Positions 57,584-64,000 of a stretch of DNA of 64,000 nucleotides are shown here, piece after piece. Position numbers and translations under genes: made by a program. Source of the stretch: an uncultured Prevotellaceae bacterium (GTDB lineage Bacteria > Bacteroidota > Bacteroidia > Bacteroidales > Bacteroidaceae). The notes under the pieces were generated by a model. It ran no database searches. It saw only the letters and a program-made list of their open reading frames with translations, and had not been told where the DNA came from. Each line of letters starts with the position of its first letter. Positions within the stretch are counted from its first letter, which is position 1. The stretch is from the NCBI GenBank assembly GCA_902785945.1, contig CADAAR010000002.1:197743-261742 (forward strand). The letters run 5' to 3'.

Positions 57584-57613
57584 CAAAGATACAAAATTAT
57601 CCTAAAACGCCAA
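57584..57613 (-). promoter_or_regulatory. nrdD promoter
   Basis: TTG (57611-57613), 19 bp, TATCTTTG (57584-57591), reading leftward. Confidence 0.75.
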
Positions 57614-57675
57614 CATTTCAAATCTAAAAAAATCTTAAATTGCATCATTTCTTATTCTGACCTCAAGAAACCGGT

Positions 57676-57725
57676 ATTAAAATAATAAAAGAGGTAGCAT
57701 TGTCTCGCGACAGGCCACCTCTTTT
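57676..57725 (-). terminator. Terminator downstream of the riboswitch
   Basis: Arms AAAAGAGGT (57687-57695) and ACCTCTTTT (57717-57725) with an inner TGTC/GACA stem; leftward it runs into TTTTATTATTTT. It separates the riboswitch transcript from the nrdD promoter. Confidence 0.75.
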
Positions 57726-57792
57726 CCAAACTTATATAATAATACACGTATTCCTTATAAGATACGTAGTCAAAAAGAGAGTCTCTCCTTCC

Positions 57793-57837
57793 TTAAATCA
57801 ATCCCATAAAATCTGCTTTCGCCTTCGGCCCTTCCAT
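57793..57837 (-). CDS. Possible 14-codon leader ORF after the riboswitch
   Basis: ATG at 57837 to TAA at 57793 encodes MEGPKAKADFMGLI. It begins 23 nt after the B12 box. No known family; it may be a leader peptide, or simply part of the expression platform. Low confidence. Confidence 0.2.
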   Translation of the reverse strand: MEGPKAKADFMGLI

Positions 57838-57860
57838 CGAGGACTTTGGCATTATTCCGA

Positions 57861-57984
57861 CAAAGGCTGGTCTTCAGACTTTCCTCCACCTCAAAGCGCC
57901 TTCTCGAGCAAATACTCAATGGCTTTCCTGCTTCAAGGCCATAATGGAGTTCATTCCCAATTAAGCACAGCTAAGTGCACCTTT
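57861..57984 (-). promoter_or_regulatory. Cobalamin (B12) riboswitch
   Basis: Reading leftward the conserved landmarks appear in order: AAAGGTGC (P1/P2 start), TGCTTAATTGGGAAT, GAAAGCCATTGAG, GAGAAGGCG and the B12 box AGTCTGAAGACCAGCC (57880-57865), with CCTTT closing on AAAGG as P1. This order is that of cobalamin riboswitches; the middle section is somewhat diverged and short. A -7 element (58013) lies just upstream and a terminator at 57676-57725 downstream, before nrdD. Repression of a B12-independent ribonucleotide reductase when B12 is plentiful is an established use of this riboswitch in other bacteria. Confidence 0.8.
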
Positions 57985-58012
57985 ACGGGCGACTCTTTCC
58001 AGAATCACGCTG

Positions 58013-58020
58013 CAAAGGTA
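58013..58020 (-). promoter_or_regulatory. -7 element of the riboswitch transcript
   Basis: TACCTTTG reading leftward; transcription would start about 20 nt before the riboswitch. The -33 position has no TTG. Confidence 0.6.
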
Positions 58021-58101
58021 AGTAATAAAATTGAAAATAACGCATAAATATCCTGTTTTTCCACAAATTTATCGACAAATTGAAAAATAATCGATAAAAA
58101 A

Positions 58102-58133
58102 TTTGGTTTTTTCAAACTTCTTAGCTATCTTTG
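58102..58133 (+). promoter_or_regulatory. Promoter of LruC-like gene 2
   Basis: TTTG (58102-58105), 20 bp, TATCTTTG (58126-58133) followed by CACC. It excludes the upstream in-frame start at 58103. Confidence 0.85.
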
Positions 58134-58189
58134 CACCGTTTTCAATGAATAAGTGTAATTTTTACAACAAACAAATCAACTATTTGAAC

Positions 58190-59917
58190 ATGAAGAAGAA
58201 TCTTTTCACAGGAATGGCCGCCATTTTGTTCTGCGGTGTATTCACGAGCTGTTCACACGAGGTGAACTTCGATGCTTCCGCCATCGAGCAGAATTATCAG
58301 TTGAAGTACGAAGAGGCTTTCAAATCCCGCTTCGGCAATCCCTCTCCCGACCAGACATGGGGCTTCGGTGCCTCAGCCCAGGCTCGCACCCGTGCCACCA
58401 ATTCAGCTCTAGCACCAACAAATCCACATCCCACTTTCAATGCCCAATTGGCACAGATGAGTGATAATCTCGCACAATATGCAGGATACCTGAACGCTAA
58501 CGAAACTAGTCATTATATGCAGTTCAAGGCATGGTGGAACTCCGGATGGGCAGATACCTTCTATGAGATTAACGCTAAACCGGCTTTCTCAACCTACGGC
58601 GCCGACTATCTTTCACAGGTACGCGACCTGCTCGCTACACATATTCCTGAAGGACATTACAATTACGAAAATGCCACAGCTGCTGGCTATACCATCACAA
58701 CAAAGGGTGGTCCTGTCACCCTGACGCCGATCTACCACAATTCCAGCTCAGGCGACCTGATCAGCTACTACTATTATCCCAAAGGCCAGAAGCCGAGCGT
58801 AGAGCAGATCAAGAAGATGAAGAAATACACCGTTGGCTACATGGCCGACCCGCAGGTGGTAAAACAGGACGATCAGCACACGGTCTTCTATCAGAACACC
58901 TTCAGCTTGGTCTATGTCGACGCACAGGGCAACGCCTCCTACGATTTCCCGAAAGACATCGAGATCAACTTCATCATCTCGAATGTCGACCTGGCTAAGA
59001 ACCCCGACTTGAGCATCTTCGATCGCTATAACGGAAATGGCACTACCACCAAGAAGGCACTGGGCAACTATCCCGAATTCTATGGCGACGGCGACCTGAA
59101 CGAGACCATCCACACCTCTAACCTGAATGGTAAGAGCGTAGGTATCGGCCAGTGGAGTCTGCCTACTGCCTGGAATCCAAACGTCACCAATCCTAAGATG
59201 CCTCACGCAGCCGTCTTCTCTATCAATGGCAAGAACTACGTAGGTTTCGAGGACTGGACCGACTTCGACTACAACGACGTGATCTTCGAGGTAAGAGGTA
59301 CCGAGGGTGGTACAACCATCGAGGATGGCGACGAGTGGGACGAGATCCGCGTGATTGCTGAGGACCTGCAGGTGGGCGAGAACACCGACTTCGACTTCAA
59401 CGACGTTGTCTTCGACGTTTACCGCTACAAAAAGACCACCAAACTGCATAACGAAGGCGAGGTATGGATCATTCTGCAAGCCGCTGGTGGTACCCTGCCA
59501 CTGTATGTTGCCGGCTATGAGGTACACGACCAGTTCCAGGTGCCCGTCAACGTGATGGTCAACACCAATGCCCAGGCCAGGGGTCTGAGCGGTGCCGACA
59601 GAGGTCCTGTAGCCATCCAGCTGAACAGCAGCCAGTACTCTGGCTCAACCATCGGAGAGATTGCTAACAGCATCGAGATCAGAGTTAAAAAGAAAGATGC
59701 CGAGCTCATTCTGCAGGCTCCCGTGGGCGCCATTGCCAGCAAGATCGGTGTAGGCTGCGACTTCGAGTGGTGTAATGAGCGTCAGGACATCGACAACAAG
59801 TACAAGCTGACCAACGGAAATCCCTTGTTTAAGCAATATGTTCAGGGCATCCTGCCTGACAACGGCTGGTATCAGTATGCTTATGACAACATCCTCCTCT
59901 ACAAGCCCGCTTTCTAA
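58190..59917 (+). CDS. LruC-like (DUF4842-type) surface lipoprotein, paralogue 2
   Basis: 575 residues, lipobox VFTSC (Cys21). It shares with the protein at 22047 the N-terminal helix followed by YEEAFKSRFGNPSPDQTWGF and two Asp/Asn motifs: DFDYNDVIFEV (about 358) and DFDFNDVVFDV (about 400), which look like calcium-binding loops of LruC/DUF4842 domains. A beta-rich C-terminal region ends with IGVGCDFEWCNERQDI and YDNILLYKPAF. Function unknown; likely a cell-surface adhesin or structural lipoprotein. Monocistronic with its own promoter and terminator. The start at 58190 is set by the promoter and by the lipoprotein signal. Confidence 0.75.
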   Translation: MKKNLFTGMAAILFCGVFTSCSHEVNFDASAIEQNYQLKYEEAFKSRFGNPSPDQTWGFGASAQARTRATNSALAPTNPHPTFNAQLAQMSDNLAQYAGYLNANETSHYMQFKAWWNSGWADTFYEINAKPAFSTYGADYLSQVRDLLATHIPEGHYNYENATAAGYTITTKGGPVTLTPIYHNSSSGDLISYYYYPKGQKPSVEQIKKMKKYTVGYMADPQVVKQDDQHTVFYQNTFSLVYVDAQGNASYDFPKDIEINFIISNVDLAKNPDLSIFDRYNGNGTTTKKALGNYPEFYGDGDLNETIHTSNLNGKSVGIGQWSLPTAWNPNVTNPKMPHAAVFSINGKNYVGFEDWTDFDYNDVIFEVRGTEGGTTIEDGDEWDEIRVIAEDLQVGENTDFDFNDVVFDVYRYKKTTKLHNEGEVWIILQAAGGTLPLYVAGYEVHDQFQVPVNVMVNTNAQARGLSGADRGPVAIQLNSSQYSGSTIGEIANSIEIRVKKKDAELILQAPVGAIASKIGVGCDFEWCNERQDIDNKYKLTNGNPLFKQYVQGILPDNGWYQYAYDNILLYKPAF

Positions 59918-59941
59918 GATTCATTTCATGTAACCATACTC

Positions 59942-59977
59942 AAGGGGTGCTTCCATTCAGAGGCGCCCCTTCTTCTT
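59942..59977 (+). terminator. Terminator of LruC-like gene 2
   Basis: AAGGGGTGC with GCGCCCCTT (one T-G pair), 12-nt loop, then CTTCTT. Confidence 0.8.
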
Positions 59978-60062
59978 GTAAGTTTTCGCCCCAAAACTTG
60001 CACAATTCGGTTTTTCTTGCCGGAAAGACCATCGTGATAAAATAAACAAATGTGACGCTGGT

Positions 60063-61130
60063 TTATACATTTTTCATCCATTCAGTTACAGTCATTCCTA
60101 TGAAATTTTTAAAGGCTGAACTGAATGTGATGTAACTGCGGAACCCGCTCTGTTCAGCGAGTTTCTTAGCCGTAATGGGTTGCGTCGAGTCTTTTGCTTC
60201 TTTATAGAGGCGGATGAAATGCTCTATACGAAGACGATTGATATAGGCATTATAGGTAATGCCTTGTTGGGTGAAATATGTACCCAAATAAGTACGGTTG
60301 GTTCCGATGGCAAGGGAAAGTTGTTGCAAGGTGAGGTCATGCTGAAGATAGAGTTGTGTGTCTTCGCAGCGTTCCTTAAGCAGTATACTGATGTCAGGTA
60401 AATAAGCTGTGGTCTTGGGATCCTCCTCGTATGTCTCCAACGTTTGCAGGGTCTCCACGCGCCAAAGTATGAAACCAATAATGATGAAAGTGTTCACCTG
60501 GGCAAGGAATTCAGAAGTCATGCCAACGAAGAACCACACGGTATAGGCACCATAGACGAGCAAAATGCAGATGATGAACACAAGACTCTGCCACACTTCC
60601 TTATGCTGCAAGTCGGCAAAATTGTCGTGCAGCCAGCGGTTGTATTGCCACAAAGCGCGTACATAATATATAATATAGCAGATGCACACAAAGCGCATAT
60701 AATATTCTATGGCGATTTCAGCCCTGTCGTCGTGGTTGACGATGCCCCAGACGGCAATTCCTACGAGGGGAGCCAACGCCACGATAATGGGCCATATCTT
60801 CCTTTTACGGTCTTGCAACATGCGCAGCAGCATCACCATCATCAACGGCATGAACGTCAGGCGGTCTAGCGTCAGGTTGATGATGTTTCGTAACAATCGG
60901 TCGTCAACCAGCCACACTGCGCCCAATACCGTCCACCATATGTGGCTCGCTGCTGTTGCAAATAAAAAGGCTGCAGCCCATTGGCGGAGTAACTTCGGAG
61001 AGGTGATTTGAGGCATGATGGCGTTGTGGCGACGCAGCAGCAGATAGAGGCCTACTATGATTGCCGCCATTGCCGCTGCTCCGTAAAGCATCGTGTAGAG
61101 AACATTGTTTAGTCCTTCGTATTCGTACAT
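60063..61130 (-). CDS. AraC-family regulator with N-terminal multi-span membrane domain
   Basis: 355 residues from ATG 61130. Six to seven hydrophobic spans in residues about 10-235 (AAAMAAIIVGLYLLL, FIICILLVYGAYTVWFFVG and others), then a cytoplasmic AraC domain: LTLQQLSLAIGTNRTYLGTYFTQQGITYNAYINRLRIEHF and KKLAEQSGFRSYITFSSAFKNFIGMTVTEW. A membrane-bound one-component sensor; the signal is unknown. The -7 element at 61149-61156 rules out a 7-residue longer form. No target operon is obvious; the LdcA-like gene is divergent from it. Confidence 0.9.
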   Translation of the reverse strand: MYEYEGLNNVLYTMLYGAAAMAAIIVGLYLLLRRHNAIMPQITSPKLLRQWAAAFLFATAASHIWWTVLGAVWLVDDRLLRNIINLTLDRLTFMPLMMVMLLRMLQDRKRKIWPIIVALAPLVGIAVWGIVNHDDRAEIAIEYYMRFVCICYIIYYVRALWQYNRWLHDNFADLQHKEVWQSLVFIICILLVYGAYTVWFFVGMTSEFLAQVNTFIIIGFILWRVETLQTLETYEEDPKTTAYLPDISILLKERCEDTQLYLQHDLTLQQLSLAIGTNRTYLGTYFTQQGITYNAYINRLRIEHFIRLYKEAKDSTQPITAKKLAEQSGFRSYITFSSAFKNFIGMTVTEWMKNV

Positions 61131-61148
61131 AGTTTTATTTTTACGCCA

Positions 61149-61156
61149 CAAAGTTA
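61149..61156 (-). promoter_or_regulatory. -7 element of the AraC-regulator promoter
   Basis: TAACTTTG reading leftward, 18 nt before the ATG at 61130. Confidence 0.6.
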
Positions 61157-61258
61157 AGCATTATTTGTTATAATCGTATTATTTCGAGTTTTAGAATTTA
61201 CAAAAACGTTTTAGAATTTACAAAAAATATGAAATGCTTCCCTCCTTAACCGTAATTA

Positions 61259-61290
61259 TTGGCTTTTTTGACCAGAAATGACTACCTTTG
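61259..61290 (+). promoter_or_regulatory. Promoter of the LdcA-like gene
   Basis: TTG (61259-61261), 21 bp, TACCTTTG (61283-61290). The ATG at 61300 is only 9 nt beyond the -7 element, so the mRNA is leaderless or nearly so. Confidence 0.75.
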
Positions 61291-61299
61291 CACAACAAA

Positions 61300-62289
61300 A
61301 TGATGTATCAAGGAAAAAGGAATATTCAACCCCCATTTTTATGTAAAGGAGACAAGGTGGCTCTTGTATCTCCTGCTTATTGGGTGCCGGAAGAGGCTAT
61401 TTTGCAAGCTGCAGAAATTCTCAGGGAATGGGATTTAGTACCTGTTATCGGACCACACACCACCAGTCTGAATGTCGATGCTTATGCAGGAACTGCAGAT
61501 GAACGTGCTGCCGACCTGTTGTGGGCACTTGAAGACGATAGCATCAAGGCCATTATCTGCTCTCGTGGCGGCTATGGTTCCATTCATCTGCTGAACCGCA
61601 TTCCGATAGAATCATACCGTCAACATCCCAAATGGCTGATAGGTCATGGTGATATCACGACATTGCTCTATGCCATCGCTGGCTCAGGGGAGATGTGTAT
61701 CCATGGCCCTATGGCGTTTCAGATAGCAAGCTGTCAGGAACCAGCAACCACCATTTTGCGAAATATCCTTTTTGGCACACTTCCGCAATACAAAATAGCA
61801 GGCAACGCCTATAATCGATGTGGCCACGCAGAAGGCATACTGATAGGAGGCAATCTTTCCAGTTATTCTACAATAGCAGGAACCGAATATCACATTTCGC
61901 ATAAACAAGACGTCATCCTCTTTATCGAGGAAGTGGAGGAGTCGCTGCACGCCATCGATCGATTATTCTATATGCTGCGTCTGCAACTTGATTTCGAGAG
62001 AGTGAAGGGTATTATATTCGGCACGTTTACCTCTATTAAGTTTGATCTTCAATATGGCAGTGTAGAACAAATGCTGATTGCTCATCTGCATGATTTGGAG
62101 ATACCCATCTGTTGTGGCTTCCCCGTTGGCAGCAACAGTTGTCTCCCGTTGATCGAGGGCGCACCGTGCTCACTCGATGTTACAACAGATAAAGCCGTGC
62201 TGACCTTCAACATCAAAGGTTCTGCACAACCATATAATATAGAAAATGACAATCCTCAATTGATAATAAATGGACGAGAGGGTTATTAA
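61300..62289 (+). CDS. LD-carboxypeptidase (S66, LdcA) homologue lacking Ser and His of the triad
   Basis: 329 residues. The S66 fold is clear: GDKVALVSPAYWV, CSRGGYGSIHLL, IHGPMA, GGNLSSYSTIAGT, LFIEEVEESLHAIDR and GFPVG. Active LdcA enzymes cleave the terminal D-Ala of muropeptide tetrapeptides with a Ser-Glu-His triad. Here the nucleophile motif GxSDIT reads GHGDIT (G117 in place of Ser) and GFPxGH reads GFPVGS (S278 in place of His); only the Glu (E210 or E211) remains. It is therefore probably not a standard carboxypeptidase: a binding protein, a resistance-type relative (compare MccF-like proteins) or a dead enzyme. ATG 61300 is chosen because the TTG at 61288 lies inside the -7 element. 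Confidence 0.85.
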   Translation: MMYQGKRNIQPPFLCKGDKVALVSPAYWVPEEAILQAAEILREWDLVPVIGPHTTSLNVDAYAGTADERAADLLWALEDDSIKAIICSRGGYGSIHLLNRIPIESYRQHPKWLIGHGDITTLLYAIAGSGEMCIHGPMAFQIASCQEPATTILRNILFGTLPQYKIAGNAYNRCGHAEGILIGGNLSSYSTIAGTEYHISHKQDVILFIEEVEESLHAIDRLFYMLRLQLDFERVKGIIFGTFTSIKFDLQYGSVEQMLIAHLHDLEIPICCGFPVGSNSCLPLIEGAPCSLDVTTDKAVLTFNIKGSAQPYNIENDNPQLIINGREGY

Positions 62290-62309
62290 TATAGTCAATG
62301 AGGCGCGAT

Positions 62310-62404
62310 GGGCTGACGGCCTGAGGGTCAGCGCACAATAGGGACTGTCCCTTTTGTGAGAAAAGAGTTAGATAAAGCACAGGAGGGACAGCCCCTTTTG
62401 TGAT
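62310..62404. repeat. REP-like palindromic pair
   Basis: A hairpin GCTGAC/GTCAGC (about 62311-62332), then two direct copies of a palindromic unit: GGGACTGTCCCTTTTGTGAG (62341-62360) and GGGACAGCCCCTTTTGTGAT (62385-62404). This looks like a REP/BIME element as mobilised by RAYT transposases; no transposase is in the window. Confidence 0.6.
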
Positions 62405-62416
62405 ATAAAAAACGAT

Positions 62417-64000
62417 ATGCAACATAGATTTATCAACCTATACCTGATCATGGTGGCCCTGATGATAGGCATCACGGGTTGTATCGATGCTACCGATACG
62501 AAGGATGCGGCGCAGACAGGCAAAGACTTCGCCAAGATCATGCATGAGGCGGATTCGCTTTACGATAGCATGCACTTCCGCGATGCCTACGACCTGTATC
62601 TTCAACTGTTGGACAACAAGGAGGCAAAAGCAGATCCTGAAAACATGCTGAACGTGTTGAACAGTCTCTGTATGACTAGCGAAAGCTCCGGCCACAAGGC
62701 TGAACAGACCCAGTGGCTGCAGCAACTGTTAGACCTGGCCAGGCAGGAGAACAATGCCTATTATCAGTCTTTGGCGCTGCTGTCTATGGGTAAGCGTCTG
62801 TTTTACGAGGGCGACCAACAACAGGGCATCAAATACGTCAGCGATGCCATCGATATGGCTGCAGAAACCGACCAGAAGACGACCGACCATCTGGTACACA
62901 GCCATTTGATTGTTCTTGCCGGTCTGTATGACGGTATAAAAGACTACGACAATGCACTGAAGACCGACGAGCGCAACCTGCAGCTCACCATGGAGGGAAC
63001 ACGCTGGGGCGACGATCCGGCTACTCAGTTCATCGACCGCCGCATGGCACTGGCCAAGATGGCTCTGGTACTTGCCAAGATGGGCGACCAGCGGCGGGCC
63101 GACTCAGTTTATAACGCCTGGAAGGCTGTACAGTACGAGGGTAACCACTCCCGCGACTATTTCATCGTCGATTACCTGCGCAAGAGCGGTCGCTACCAGG
63201 AAACCATCCCTGTCTATAATCAGCTCATTCAGCAGGTGCGTGAGAATGGCGACACCTTGGGCGAGATGATGAACACCGCCAAATGGGGCCTGGCCTGGGT
63301 CTATAAGAAGACGGGCCGTTACCAAGAGGCTGCCGAGCTCTACTCACAGGTACTCGAAATACAGGACACCCTGAAGAACCGTAAGGCCAGAAAATCAGCC
63401 CAGGAGCTGGCAGCTGTCTATCATGCCCAGGAGCAGGAACTGGCTTTGGAGCACGAGAAATCGGAGAACGCCATCGACCGCCTGATTATCATCATTGTGC
63501 TGGCTGTTCTGCTGGGTGTGGCAATATATACCATCACCGTGGTGCGCCAGAAACATACCATCAGCTTGAAGAACCAGTCGCTGGCAGCCCAGATATCCGA
63601 GGCCATGAAATACAAGGACCTGTACCAAGAGGAAATGGCTAAAAGAAATACCCCCCCCAACGACATATCCGACCTCAACACCCTTACCGACGAGCAGCTG
63701 TTCCAGCATATCAACGATGTCATTGTGCGTGAACGGCTCTTTCTCGATTCCAGGTTCGAGCGCCAGACCATCATGGACCGCTTCCAGCTTTCGAAAGAGC
63801 GCGTAGGTGCCATCTTCGCTAAAGGCAGCCAGTATGCTAAGCTCACCGACTACACCCAGGAGTTGCGCTTGGAATATTCTACCATATTGCTCTCCGACAA
63901 TCCCGATAAGAGCATCTCGCAGGTGGCCGACGAGAGCGGTTTCAGCAGTTACAGCTATTATTGTAAGTGCTTCCGCCAGCGTTTCGGTATGACCCCTTCT
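62417..64000 (+). CDS. TPR - membrane span - AraC one-component regulator, 3' end outside window
   Basis: 528 codons are present, from ATG 62417 to the window end. The N-terminus is a lipoprotein-like signal (MMIGITGC, Cys22). Residues about 40-340 are helical TPR-type repeats (ALLSMGKRLFYEGDQQQGIKYVSDAI, GRYQEAAELYSQVLEIQ). One membrane span (LIIIIVLAVLLGVAIYTITVV, about 355-375) is followed by a coiled linker and an AraC-type HTH (ISQVADESGFSSYSYYCKCFRQRFGMTP). It is an envelope-sensing transcription factor of a type common in Prevotella. A run of eight C (63651-63658) lies between membrane span and HTH and could cause frameshifts. The last few residues lie beyond 64000. Confidence 0.88.
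   Translation, partial: MQHRFINLYLIMVALMIGITGCIDATDTKDAAQTGKDFAKIMHEADSLYDSMHFRDAYDLYLQLLDNKEAKADPENMLNVLNSLCMTSESSGHKAEQTQWLQQLLDLARQENNAYYQSLALLSMGKRLFYEGDQQQGIKYVSDAIDMAAETDQKTTDHLVHSHLIVLAGLYDGIKDYDNALKTDERNLQLTMEGTRWGDDPATQFIDRRMALAKMALVLAKMGDQRRADSVYNAWKAVQYEGNHSRDYFIVDYLRKSGRYQETIPVYNQLIQQVRENGDTLGEMMNTAKWGLAWVYKKTGRYQEAAELYSQVLEIQDTLKNRKARKSAQELAAVYHAQEQELALEHEKSENAIDRLIIIIVLAVLLGVAIYTITVVRQKHTISLKNQSLAAQISEAMKYKDLYQEEMAKRNTPPNDISDLNTLTDEQLFQHINDVIVRERLFLDSRFERQTIMDRFQLSKERVGAIFAKGSQYAKLTDYTQELRLEYSTILLSDNPDKSISQVADESGFSSYSYYCKCFRQRFGMTPS

Noticed and set aside
57861-57984. RNase P RNA or tmRNA
   Set aside because: GGAGGAAAGTC resembles an RNase P element, but the other conserved RNase P blocks and the tmRNA ends are missing, whereas the B12 box and the preceding landmarks fit a cobalamin riboswitch.
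57700-58047. 115-residue open frame on the + strand over the riboswitch region
   Set aside because: The opposite strand carries the ordered cobalamin-riboswitch landmarks, promoter and terminator; the predicted protein resembles nothing and has no promoter of its own.

Overview
The window comes from a Bacteroidota chromosome, most likely a gut or rumen Prevotella-type Bacteroidales. The evidence is many promoters of the Bacteroidetes sigma-ABfr type (TTTG or TTG, about 20 bp, then TAnnTTTG), SusC/SusD pairs, surface lipoproteins, type IX secretion genes (porU, porV), class III ribonucleotide reductase and an anaerobic sulfatase maturase. No tRNA, rRNA, transposase, prophage or CRISPR array was seen.

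Layout. 1-4.7 kb: the end of an M28-type peptidase, then a leftward padR-pspC-thioredoxin operon with a strong candidate PadR operator on its promoter. 4.7-6.6 kb: a type I pullulanase. 6.7-20.7 kb: a beta-glucan (laminarin-like) utilisation locus, with a membrane-spanning SusR-like regulator, SusC, SusD, a surface glycan-binding lipoprotein built from tandem modules, GH16, GH5 and GH3. 20.7-23.5 kb: a DUF418 membrane protein and an LruC-like lipoprotein. 23.7-42.1 kb: a starch/maltodextrin system. Leftward it has LacI, an MFS sugar transporter, SemiSWEET, MalQ and GH97; rightward it has SusC, SusD, SusE, SusF and a secreted GH13 amylase, with an alpha/beta hydrolase divergent from the amylase. 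Three matching LacI-type palindromes (28439, 31207, 40242) tie these units into one regulon, probably together with the pullulanase functionally.

42.1-44.8 kb: a tight operon of two glycosyltransferases and a coiled-coil protein. 44.9-45.2 kb: a promoter-to-terminator unit with no credible ORF, a candidate structured RNA. 45.2-47.8 kb: a serine-type sulfatase translationally coupled to its maturase. 47.8-54.6 kb: a leftward ribD-FAH-porU-porV-ispF operon. 54.7-54.9 kb: a second candidate small RNA. 54.9-58.0 kb: nrdD-nrdG, preceded by an apparent cobalamin riboswitch, a terminator and a pair of 20-bp direct repeats. 58.1-64 kb: a second LruC-like lipoprotein, an AraC regulator with a membrane domain, an LD-carboxypeptidase homologue that lacks two catalytic residues, a REP-like pair, and a truncated TPR-membrane-AraC regulator with a run of eight C.

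The most unusual signals are: three unrelated secreted proteins whose signal peptides are encoded by the same 7-nt tandem repeat that also occurs between genes; the B12-riboswitch unit in front of class III ribonucleotide reductase; the LacI palindrome placed symmetrically between two divergent promoters and touching an FNR/CRP-like palindrome; and the pseudo-LdcA.
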